Shown: positions 1-7,300 of the stretch, piece by piece
Layout: the number at the start of each line of letters is the position of its first letter
How positions within the stretch are numbered: position 1 is the stretch's first letter
NCBI GenBank assembly: GCA_024691145.1
Contig: JAILNW010000350.1
Coordinates: 1 to 9,658, forward strand
From: Lachnospiraceae bacterium
GTDB taxonomy: Bacteria > Bacillota > Clostridia > Lachnospirales > Lachnospiraceae
DNA: 9,658 nt
Direction: 5' to 3'
Position numbers and translations under genes: made by a program
The notes under the pieces: model-generated
Seen by the model: the letters and a program-made list of their open reading frames with translations, nothing else
What the model was told of the DNA's origin: nothing
Databases searched by the model: none

Positions 1-373
1 TACCTATACCAAATATAGCATCTACAATTATATTATATTCAAAAATCTTACTTTTGTTAACATAATTTACTAATTTTTTTGCAATTTTTTCCTGTTTTTC
101 ATTATCCTCTGTTCTTTTCTGGCTGTTGCCCACCATAAGTATGTCTGCATAATAACCAAATTCCCTAAGGATTCTTGCAATTGCAATTCCATCTCCGCCA
201 TTATTGCCATATCCGCAAATAACTAATATACTGCTTTTCTTACTTTCATTTTTTATAATCTCTTCACAAACACTATATGCCGCCCTTTCCATAAGAACAA
301 GGGACGGCATTCCATAGTTTATCGAAAAAGAATCAATCTCCTTCATTGTTTTAGAATCCGCTGCATAGTTCAT
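1..373 (-). CDS. nnrE: NAD(P)H-hydrate epimerase, N-terminal part (truncated by window edge)
   Basis: Repairs damaged nicotinamide cofactors by epimerising R- and S-NAD(P)HX in the cytoplasm. In many bacteria it is the N-terminal half of a bifunctional protein whose C-terminal half is the ATP/ADP-dependent NAD(P)HX dehydratase. The reading frame starts at ATG 373-371 and runs off the left edge, so 124 codons are visible. Recognisable YjeF_N features are SFSINYGMPSLVLMERAA (about residues 15-32), the glycine loop GYGNNGGDG (54-62) and IIVDAIFGIG (115-124) with the conserved Asp119. The start lies one base beyond the acpS stop (377-375), and GGAGAGG inside the end of acpS serves as the ribosome binding site, so the two are probably translationally coupled. 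Whether the dehydratase domain follows cannot be seen here. The family call is strong; the symbol is that of the epimerase activity. Confidence 0.9.
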   Translation of the reverse strand, partial: MNYAADSKTMKEIDSFSINYGMPSLVLMERAAYSVCEEIIKNESKKSSILVICGYGNNGGDGIAIARILREFGYYADILMVGNSQKRTEDNEKQEKIAKKLVNYVNKSKIFEYNIIVDAIFGIG

Positions 374-374
374 A

Positions 375-734
375 CTAATCCTCTCCTACAACAAAAGCCT
401 GTGCATATTCTTTAGTGTCAGTAATACTTACATGAATCCTTTTAATACCTAACTCTTCTGACTTTGAAAGGGCATTATTATAAAGATTAACATAAGGTTT
501 TCCTAAATCATCCCGTAAAACTTCTATGTCTGAGGGATTAATTCCTCTAAATCCGCATCCAAGCATCTTAACGACTGCCTCTTTTACAGCAAAATTACCT
601 GCCATGCTTCTCTTTCTTTTGTTAAATATTTCTCTTTCAGAATCAGTATAAATTCTTCTTAAAAAAGTTTCCTTCTCGCCTGCTTTTAGCACCTTTTCTA
701 CTTCTGTAAGGTCAGCTCCGATTCCTATTATCAA
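375..734 (-). CDS. acpS: Holo-[acyl-carrier-protein] synthase
   Basis: Transfers 4'-phosphopantetheine from CoA to the conserved serine of apo-ACP, activating it for fatty acid synthesis. It is a cytoplasmic trimeric enzyme. The 119 residues match the usual AcpS length. The N-terminal MIIGIGADLTEVE carries Asp8 of the Mg-binding site. NFAVKEAVVKMLGCG (47-61) holds Glu52 and Lys56 of the catalytic/CoA site. The C-terminal HVSITDTKEYAQAFVV (101-116) is the family's final strand motif. The start is TTG at 734-732: it gives the canonical MI-GIG beginning and lies 8 bases after AAGGAT (743-748), while the nearby ATG is out of frame. The gene begins two bases after the rex stop (739-737) and ends one base before nnrE, so it sits tightly inside the operon. 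Confidence 0.96.
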   Translation of the reverse strand: MIIGIGADLTEVEKVLKAGEKETFLRRIYTDSEREIFNKRKRSMAGNFAVKEAVVKMLGCGFRGINPSDIEVLRDDLGKPYVNLYNNALSKSEELGIKRIHVSITDTKEYAQAFVVGED

Positions 735-736
735 TA

Positions 737-1384
737 TTAATCATCCTTTTTTGATTTATTTCTTGCATTGATAGAATATGATACTCTCATAAGACTGTCA
801 GCAAGATGAACATTCTCAACAATTACGCTGTCAGGAAGTTTTAAATCAGTAGGAGCAAAGTTCCATATAGCCTTTACTCCAAGATTAGATACTTCTAAAG
901 CAATCTTAGGTGCTTTTTCCTTAGGAACAGTTATGGCTGCTATATCAATATCATTTTCCTTGATAAATTCCGCCAGTTCGTCTGTATGTTTTACAGTAAC
1001 ACCATTAACAACCTTTCCGATAATGTCCGGATTTACATCAAAAAGTCCGCTTAAAACAAAGCCTCTCTTTTTAAAATCATGATAATTAGCAATAGCCTGT
1101 CCTAAATTACCTACACCTATAATAATTACACTATGCTCATTCTCGAGTCCAAGTATCTTAGCTATCTCTTTATACAAATGTTCTACATTATATCCATAAC
1201 CCTGTTGCCCGAATCCTCCAAAATTGTTAAGATCCTGTCTGATCTGTGAGGCAGTTACATTCATGCGCTCACTTAATTCCTTGGACGATATTCTCACAAC
1301 CTCATTTTCTAATAAATCACCTAAATATCTGTAATATCTGGGAAGCCTTTTTATTACAGCAGATGAAATATGTTTTTCAGACAT
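737..1384 (-). CDS. rex: Redox-sensing transcriptional repressor Rex
   Basis: Homodimeric repressor that binds operators when the NADH/NAD+ ratio is low and releases them when NADH binds, derepressing fermentation and electron-transfer genes. The 215 residues match the family. The N-terminal winged helix (about 6-70) has SSAVIKRLPRYYRYL, the recognition-helix segment TASQIRQDLNNFGGFG (45-60) and QGYGYNVEHL. The Rossmann fold follows with the dinucleotide-binding GVGNLGQAI (90-98), then FDVNPDIIGK (115-124), ITVPKEKA (151-158) and GVKAIWNFAPTDL (169-181). The C-terminal helix NVHLADSLMRVSYSIN (191-206) is the domain-swapped dimer helix. A strong AGGAGGG site lies at 1391-1397, 6 bases before the ATG. 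It sits 27 bases downstream of the citrate synthase gene. No clear Rex operator (TTGTTAA-N4-TTAACAA) is visible in this window, so autoregulation is not supported here. Confidence 0.97.
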   Translation of the reverse strand: MSEKHISSAVIKRLPRYYRYLGDLLENEVVRISSKELSERMNVTASQIRQDLNNFGGFGQQGYGYNVEHLYKEIAKILGLENEHSVIIIGVGNLGQAIANYHDFKKRGFVLSGLFDVNPDIIGKVVNGVTVKHTDELAEFIKENDIDIAAITVPKEKAPKIALEVSNLGVKAIWNFAPTDLKLPDSVIVENVHLADSLMRVSYSINARNKSKKDD

Positions 1385-1411
1385 TTAAGTCCCTCCTAAT
1401 CAGCCAAATCC

Positions 1412-2809
1412 TTATACTGTAAACATTTCTCTCTCTAGAGCGTCACATGCATTCTGGATTTCTCTTATTAATTCGTCATCAGTTATAACTGTTACACGTC
1501 CGCCCTCATATTCAGAGTCTACCCATTCTTTAACCTTTATAACAATTGGATCGTTCTTATCAACAGCTTTATTATCCTTTAGTTTAAAGAATGTATTAAT
1601 CCAGTGAGCGATACCTGCAAGTCCTGATGTATTAGACACAGCAACAAGTGCAGGTCTGTTAAGGAATTTTTCTGTATCAAATATATTATAAATCTCTTCG
1701 TTCTTAAGTAATCCATCTGCATGGATACCTGCTCTTGTAACATTAAAGTTACGTCCTACAAATGGAGTTCTTGCTGGAAGTTTGTATCCTATCTCTCTCT
1801 GATAGTATTCAGCAAGTTCAGTAATAACAGTTGTATCCATGCCATCAAGTGTACCTCTTAACTGCGCATATTCAAATACCATGGCTTCAAGTGGTGTATT
1901 ACCAGTTCTTTCGCCAATACCAAATAATGAACAGTTAACACCGCTTGCTCCGTATAACCATGCAGTTGTTGAGTTAACAACAGCTTTATAGAAATCATTA
2001 TGTCCATGCCATTCAAGAAGTTCTGAAGGTACTCCTGCATGAGTCATAAGACCATAAATAATTCCCTGAACTGATCTTGGTATAACTGCGCCTGCAAAGT
2101 TAACACCATATCCCATTGTATCACAGCATCTTATCTTTACAGGAATCTTATACTGTTCTGATAACTTCATAAGTTCTACACAGAAAGGTATAACAAATCC
2201 ATAAATATCAGATCTTGTAATATCCTCAAGGTGACATCTAGGTGCAACACCTGTCTCGAGACATGTTTTAACTATGTTAAGATAATGATCCATAGCTTCT
2301 TTTCTCGTCATCTTCATCTTGTAGAAAATATGGTAATCTGAACAGCTTACAAGTATACCCGTTTCTCTGACACCTATATCTTTAACAAGTTCAAAGTCCT
2401 TCTTGCTGGCTCTGATCCATGAAGTAACTTCAGGGAATTCATAACCTCTTTCAAGACATTTATAAACAGCATCTCTGTCCTTCTTGCTATATAGGAAGAA
2501 CTCACTTTGTCTTATTATTCCCTTAGGTCCGCCTAACTTATGCATATAATCATACATAGTTACAATCTGTTCTGTTGTGTAAGGTGCTCTTGACTGCTGT
2601 CCATCTCTGAAAGTAGTATCTGTAATCCAGATATTATCCGGCATACAGTGTGGAACTATCCTGTCGTTAAATGCAATCTTTGGTATCTCGTCATATGGAA
2701 ATAAATTACGAAATACGTTAGGTACTTCAACATCCACTAAATTATACATATGTTCTTCTAACTGCAACAAATTATTATGTGGGTTAAAGCAAACTTTTCT
2801 ATTCTCCAT
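1412..2809 (-). CDS. Probable Re-citrate synthase (isopropylmalate/homocitrate synthase superfamily)
   Basis: A 465-residue DRE-TIM metallolyase condensing acetyl-CoA with a 2-oxoacid. Visible motifs are TDTTFRDGQQ (63-72) with catalytic Arg68 and metal-ligand Asp64, CHLEDITRSD (192-201), EWHGHNDF (266-273) with metal-binding His268 and His270, GIGERTGNTPLE (297-308), and TRAGIHADGLLK (358-369) of the C-terminal subdomain. The C-terminal ACT-like leucine-feedback domain of LeuA is absent. The long N-terminal lead (1-60) and phrases such as FFLYSKKDRDAV (104-115) resemble what I recall of the Clostridium kluyveri-type Re-citrate synthase, which supplies citrate for glutamate synthesis in anaerobes lacking the Si-enzyme. 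This assignment is from recall. Homocitrate, citramalate or 2-isopropylmalate synthase are the alternatives. The ATG at 2809 is chosen because GGAGG (2818-2822) lies 8 bases upstream. A longer in-frame start at 2851 would overlap the previous gene and leave this site inside the coding region. Confidence 0.72.
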   Translation of the reverse strand: MENRKVCFNPHNNLLQLEEHMYNLVDVEVPNVFRNLFPYDEIPKIAFNDRIVPHCMPDNIWITDTTFRDGQQSRAPYTTEQIVTMYDYMHKLGGPKGIIRQSEFFLYSKKDRDAVYKCLERGYEFPEVTSWIRASKKDFELVKDIGVRETGILVSCSDYHIFYKMKMTRKEAMDHYLNIVKTCLETGVAPRCHLEDITRSDIYGFVIPFCVELMKLSEQYKIPVKIRCCDTMGYGVNFAGAVIPRSVQGIIYGLMTHAGVPSELLEWHGHNDFYKAVVNSTTAWLYGASGVNCSLFGIGERTGNTPLEAMVFEYAQLRGTLDGMDTTVITELAEYYQREIGYKLPARTPFVGRNFNVTRAGIHADGLLKNEEIYNIFDTEKFLNRPALVAVSNTSGLAGIAHWINTFFKLKDNKAVDKNDPIVIKVKEWVDSEYEGGRVTVITDDELIREIQNACDALEREMFTV

Positions 2810-2817
2810 GAATAAAA

Positions 2818-2822
2818 CCTCC
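2818..2822 (-). promoter_or_regulatory. Ribosome binding site deciding the citrate synthase start
   Basis: GGAGG read on the minus strand, 8 bases before the ATG at 2809-2807. It fixes the start and argues against the 14-codon longer reading frame beginning at 2851. Confidence 0.8.
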
Positions 2823-2847
2823 AATGTTAATATATTTATCTTAAATA

Positions 2848-3429
2848 TCAATTCTTATCTCTTAGTATTTCATATTTTGACTGGGCATTAAGATACTTTG
2901 ATAAAGAATCGTATCTTGATTCCAAGTCTTCTTCATTAAGCGCACAGTCAACTGATACAGCAAGGGTATCAATAATATTATCGGTAAGTAAATTCTCATA
3001 CCACATCATTCTTAATACTTCAAACTTAGATTTATATGTTTTTGCATCAAAAAACCTATCCATAAATTCATGTGCATCCTTTGATACTGAATCCTTCTCA
3101 ACCGCTGTCTGAAATTCTATGAATTTTATACTATCATCGCTGTTATTGCTATACATTGCATCCATCTTGGCAAATTCAAGAACTCTGTCTCTCATTTCTC
3201 CATTAACCACTTCAAATCTGTATCTTTGAACAGCCTCTGGATATTTGTTTCTGTCTACTTCGCTTAAAAACTCGGACATACTTCTTGTATAAATCTGACC
3301 ATTGCCATATAATGCCTGATATACAACAACATCGCTTAAATCTGATGAATCCTTGGCTAAGGCTAATATTTTATAATAATTACCCTTAAAATGCCTGTAA
3401 ACTTCGCCACAATTAATGCTTCGTACCAT
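2848..3429 (-). CDS. DUF1653 domain protein of unknown function
   Basis: A 193-residue cytoplasmic protein, first gene of the leftward operon. Residues about 7-72 form a DUF1653 domain: CGEVYRHFKGNYYKILALA, then VVVYQALYGNGQIYTRSMSEF and a conserved basic/aromatic end (QRYRFE). This is a small domain often found alone in bacteria and of unknown biochemical role. The remaining 120 residues are acidic and probably alpha-helical, with no motif I recognise. They contain KFEVLRMMWYENLLTDNII and a C-terminal helix ending in ILRDKN. No signal peptide or membrane segment is seen. The start at ATG 3429-3427 is chosen because GGAGG (3436-3440) lies 6 bases upstream. A longer in-frame start at 3492 would run through the -10 promoter element. 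It ends 38 bases before the citrate synthase. A link to that enzyme is suggested by position only. Confidence 0.8.
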   Translation of the reverse strand: MVRSINCGEVYRHFKGNYYKILALAKDSSDLSDVVVYQALYGNGQIYTRSMSEFLSEVDRNKYPEAVQRYRFEVVNGEMRDRVLEFAKMDAMYSNNSDDSIKFIEFQTAVEKDSVSKDAHEFMDRFFDAKTYKSKFEVLRMMWYENLLTDNIIDTLAVSVDCALNEEDLESRYDSLSKYLNAQSKYEILRDKN

Positions 3430-3435
3430 AAAATG

Positions 3436-3440
3436 CCTCC
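3436..3440 (-). promoter_or_regulatory. Ribosome binding site deciding the DUF1653 gene start
   Basis: GGAGG on the minus strand, 6 bases before ATG 3429. It supports the shorter, 193-residue product over a 214-residue version starting at 3492. Confidence 0.75.
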
Positions 3441-3482
3441 AGTAATTTATATTGTGAAAAAATAAACACTCCACCAAAAAAC

Positions 3483-3511
3483 ATTTTACCACTTTATTCT
3501 AATAATGTCTA
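3483..3511 (-). promoter_or_regulatory. Sigma-A-like promoter of the leftward operon
   Basis: Read on the minus strand: TAGACA (-35, 3511-3506; five of six consensus bases), a 17-base spacer, then TAAAAT (-10, 3488-3483; five of six). Transcription would start near 3476, giving a leader of about 47 bases before ATG 3429. It would drive the DUF1653, citrate synthase, rex, acpS and nnrE genes as one message. Predicted from sequence only. Confidence 0.65.
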
Positions 3512-3532
3512 CTAAACATATGTAAAAAAATA

Positions 3533-3561
3533 TTGTAATAATTTGTAAATTATAGTATAAT
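3533..3561 (+). promoter_or_regulatory. Sigma-A-like promoter of the transglycosylase/repeat-protein unit
   Basis: TTGTAA (3533-3538; four of six -35 consensus bases), a spacer of exactly 17 bases, and a perfect TATAAT (3556-3561). Transcription would start near 3568, leaving a leader of about 77 bases. It points away from the leftward promoter, and the two -35 boxes are only 21 bases apart, so one regulator bound between them could affect both operons. Confidence 0.7.
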
Positions 3562-3575
3562 AGATTATGTAGTAG

Positions 3576-3600
3576 TATGCTATTTTTCTATTTTAGCATA
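3576..3600 (+). repeat. Inverted repeat in the 5' leader
   Basis: TATGCTA (3576-3582) and TAGCATA (3594-3600) are perfect inverted copies separated by an 11-base T-rich spacer. They lie just after the predicted start of transcription and about 45 bases before the start codon. This could be a weak leader hairpin or a repressor operator. With only 7 mostly A/T pairs, chance is also possible. Confidence 0.4.
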
Positions 3601-3630
3601 TGAGTTTGATGTTTTACAAAATAATTATGT

Positions 3631-3635
3631 GAGGT
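3631..3635 (+). promoter_or_regulatory. Ribosome binding site deciding the transglycosylase start
   Basis: GAGGT lies 9 bases before ATG 3645 and 6 before TTG 3642, but directly against ATG 3636. The most upstream ATG therefore cannot be used efficiently, and ATG 3645 is preferred. Confidence 0.65.
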
Positions 3636-3644
3636 ATGATATTG

Positions 3645-4379
3645 ATGAACGTTAACAACATTACTGATAATGCTAGCTTAAACCAGATTCAGGATTCTTC
3701 TACTAATTTACAGACAGATAATAAAGCAGGTAAAACATTTGAACAGCATCTTACTGGTTCTATTACATATAAAGACCTGTTCAATAAGGCATCAGCCACG
3801 TATAATGTTGATGTCTCTTTGTTAGAAGCAGTTGCCATGACAGAGTCAGACTTCAACCCTAATTGTGTTTCAAGTGCAGGTGCCATGGGAATAATGCAGA
3901 TTATGCCTAAAACAGCAGAATATCTTGGTATAAGCAATGCTTTCGATCCCGTTGAGAACGTTTTCGGCGGAGCAAAATACCTTAGAGAATTATTAGATAA
4001 ATATAATAACAATACAGACCTTGCCCTTGCAGCCTATAATGGAGGTATGGGTAATGTAAAAAAATATAATGGTGTACCACCATTTTGTGAGCGATACGTG
4101 CAGAAGGTGCATAATTATCTTAATCAGCATGTACATGCTCCTGATACCGTTATTTCTACCAGCAGTGCCGAAAAATACTATTCTGCAAAGCCGGAATTTA
4201 ATTCAAATAACGGCATACACAAAGTATATTCAGATGGGCCATATATGACTGCTTTAGATCAGTATCAGCTTTTAAAAAGCATGTTAAATGATTCTGATGA
4301 ATATGCCAGGGCGATATCACTTATTGATATTCGTGCCAATTATAAACCTGAAGAAAACGATAAAGATAGGGAGGCCTAG
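3645..4379 (+). CDS. Lytic transglycosylase (SLT domain) without signal peptide
   Basis: Cleaves the MurNAc-GlcNAc bond of peptidoglycan with formation of 1,6-anhydro-MurNAc. Of its 244 residues, 43-160 form the SLT fold: LLEAVAMTESDFNP (59-72) with catalytic Glu67, SSAGAMGIMQIMPKTAEYLG (76-95), FGGAKYLRELL (107-117), LALAAYNGGMGNVKKYNG (126-143) and ERYVQKVHNYL (149-159). The first 40 residues are polar and Asn/Gln/Ser-rich with no hydrophobic segment, so there is no classical Sec signal although the substrate is outside the membrane. The C-terminal 80 residues (165-244) have no recognised domain. The N-terminus and FEQHL segment (32-36) faintly recall flagellar rod or FlgJ-like proteins exported without cleaved signals; this is inference. 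The stop is followed after two bases by the giant repeat gene, whose Shine-Dalgarno lies inside the end of this gene, so the two are co-transcribed and probably coupled. Confidence 0.88.
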   Translation: MNVNNITDNASLNQIQDSSTNLQTDNKAGKTFEQHLTGSITYKDLFNKASATYNVDVSLLEAVAMTESDFNPNCVSSAGAMGIMQIMPKTAEYLGISNAFDPVENVFGGAKYLRELLDKYNNNTDLALAAYNGGMGNVKKYNGVPPFCERYVQKVHNYLNQHVHAPDTVISTSSAEKYYSAKPEFNSNNGIHKVYSDGPYMTALDQYQLLKSMLNDSDEYARAISLIDIRANYKPEENDKDREA

Positions 4380-4381
4380 AT

Positions 4382-7300
4382 ATGGCAAATTTTTTCAAGC
4401 GATTTGGCGGTGACAGTTCGAATAATAATTCTAACCATACTGCTAATACACAACAGGTATCTGCCCCTACTCCTCAAAAGACAGAAACCCTCCCCGAGTA
4501 CCAGATAGTCGGCGGAGTCTTGAAAAAGTATAATGGAAACAGCGAAAACCTTTCTATTCCAGCTGACCTTGGCATTAAAACCATTGGCCAGAGGGCTTTT
4601 TTCAAATGCCAGAATATTAAGACAATCAAGTTGCCTTCTACAGTTACAGAGATTGCAAATTATGCTTTTTCAACTTGTGAGGACCTTGAGCATATTACTC
4701 TCCCTTCGTCAATTACCAATATTGGTAATTATGCATTTGAAAACTGTAAAAGTTTAAAGTCAATTTCTCTTCCAGAGAACATGGGTGCTATTGGTAATTA
4801 TGTATTTTCTGGTTGTAAGTCTTTATCAAGTATTACTCTTCCAGAAGCCTTAAGAACCGTTAGTAACTATATGTTCTATAAGTGCGAATCATTGGAAGAA
4901 ATCTCTCTTCCAGAAAAAGTAGCTGGTATTGGATGGAAGGCATTTTCAGGATGTACTTCTCTAAAAAAGATTGAATTTTCTAAACGACTTAATACAATTG
5001 GAAACTATGCTTTTGAAAGCTGTACTTCATTAACAACTATACAGCTTCCTGACAATCTTACTAATCTAGGTGAAGGTATATTCTTCCTATGCGAAAATTT
5101 AAAAGATGTAAGTATAGTATCTTCCAATACTAATGTAATTATCGAAGATGGAAAAATATATAATAGCAATAAAACTGTTCTTTACTTATATCCTTCAAAA
5201 CATGCAGATAGTTCAACATTTGTAATACCTGACGGTGTTACAACAATTGCTTACGGTGCTTTTTCAAATTGTCTGGATATTACAGCAGTTGAAATTCCAT
5301 CATCTGTTACAAGTATTGAAAACTATGCATTCTTTGGATGTATTAACCTTTCTAAAATCAAATTACCAGAATCAGTTACATCCTTAGGAAAAAATGTTTT
5401 CAGCAAGTGTGCCAACTTACGTGAAGTTGTACTTCCTTCCTCAACTCAGAAGATTGAGAATGGATTGTTTTCTAACTGTGAATCCCTTGTCTCAATTGAT
5501 ATTCCAAATGATGTTAATTCTATTGGTGAGTTTGCTTTTGTAGGCTGTGAATCACTTACGGATATCAATATCCCAGTTTCTTGTAACACTTTAGGAAGAG
5601 CTGCTTTCAGTAATTGTAATTCTTTAAAGAAAGTATTTATACACGATAAACTTGTTTCAATAGATAAAAGTGTTTTTGGACATTGTAACAATCTCGAATC
5701 TATAGATGTTGACCCGTCAAACCTTGCATATACTTCTGTAGATGGAGTATTATTTAACAAGGAAATGACATACCTTTATAATTATCCTGCAGCAAAAAAA
5801 GATAAAGAATATGTTATTCCTTCTTCTGTAACAAGAATACTGGATCAGGCTTTCTTTGGTGTAAATTACCTAGAAAAAGTAACAATTCCAAGTTCTGTAG
5901 GAACTCTTAGTATGTCTTCCTTCAGTGATTGTGTAAAATTAAAAGAAGTTGTTATAGAAAATGGTCTTGATACAATTACAACCTTTGCATTTTCAAAGTG
6001 TATATCACTTGAAAAAATTACTTTGCCTGATTCTATTACAAGTATTGATGTTACATCATTTGCAGACTCTGAGAATATCGTATTCGATTGTTCTCCAAAT
6101 AGTTATTCAGCAAAGTTTGCAAAAGAAAATAATATAAAATTGTTATTTGAGCAGAAGAAGCCAGAACCAGAAAAACCTAAGGAAACTCCTAAAGAAGCTG
6201 TCAAAGAAACTCCAAAGGAAGCTTCTAAGAATACTGCTTCTTCTGACATAAAACCACAACCTGAAATAAAGAAAGAAGCTAAACCTCTTAAGCCTGAGTC
6301 TTCTGCTAAGCCTCTTAAGCCGGAATCTTCAGCTAAGCCAGTGCTTAAGCCTGAGTCTTCTGCTAAGCCTCTTAAGCCTGAGTCTTCTGCTAAGCCAGTG
6401 CTTAAGCCTGAGTCTTCTGCTAAGCCAGTAGAAAATATTGATAAAAAAGCTACTGATTTAAAAGATAAGCAAAAGTCTGAAACTAAGGCTCCTGAAAAGA
6501 AAGATGAAGTAAAAACGGATAATAAAACTGAGGCTGCTAAAGATATCAAAGCTGATAATAAATCCACTAAAGCTTCTGATGATAAAAAATCGGATGATAA
6601 GGCTATAACTGTAAAAGAAAAAGATAAGAAATCTGAAGATAAAGCATCAAAGGAAGAAATAAAGAATAAAGATAAAAAAGTTTCAAAAGACGTTAAAGAA
6701 AGTAAAGAGGATGATTCCTCTCAGGAAGGTGGAAGAATCTCTAAACTCTTTGGTTTAGGTAAAGGCCAGAAACAAGAGAAAGAGGTAAATCCTGCTGAAA
6801 TAAAAGATGCTCTGAAGAATAATGCTGTAAAGAAAGACAAAAAAGTTGTCACAGCAAGCAATGAAAACGAAAAAGATCTTCTTAATGCCTTAGAGAAGGT
6901 TGAGCATACTGTTGAAGCAATGCCTAACAAACAATTAAGAGAACAGGATTCATATAGAACAGAAGCTAAGAAGGCTGCAGAAGAGGCTAAAAAACGTGCT
7001 CATGATGCAAAGAAAGCAGCTAAAGAAATCCGTAAAGAAGAAGATAATAAAAAAGCTGAAGAAGCAAGAAAAGCGATAGAAGCAAAAAAAGCACTTGATG
7101 AAGCTAAAAAAGCTGAAAAACTTGAAGCTCAGCAATATGATGTTAACCCTGATAATATATATAACGATTATTCATACGATGATTATAGCGCTAATCCATA
7201 TATGAATGCCAGTGGTGTTGTAACAACTCCATATTATGATGAACAGGGCGGATTTTATGACTCCTTCGGTGGCTACTATGATGCATATGGTGGCTACTAC

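Noticed and set aside
54..71. TTGTTAA resembling half of a Rex operator
   Set aside because: The second half-site (TTAACAA after four bases) is absent, and it lies inside the nnrE coding region.
2810..2851. Longer N-terminus for the citrate synthase
   Set aside because: It would overlap the end of the DUF1653 gene and place the strong GGAGG site inside the coding sequence.
3430..3492. Longer N-terminus for the DUF1653 protein
   Set aside because: It would run across the predicted -10 element, and a good ribosome binding site precedes the inner ATG.
3641..3658. TTAACAA near the transglycosylase start as a Rex operator half
   Set aside because: The preceding bases do not match TTGTTAA at the right spacing, so only one half-site exists.
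6103..6567. Minus-strand open frame with GLAEDSGL repeats
   Set aside because: It is the antisense reading of the KPESSAKP repeat region. The repeat keeps stops out of several frames; there is no ribosome binding site or recognisable domain.
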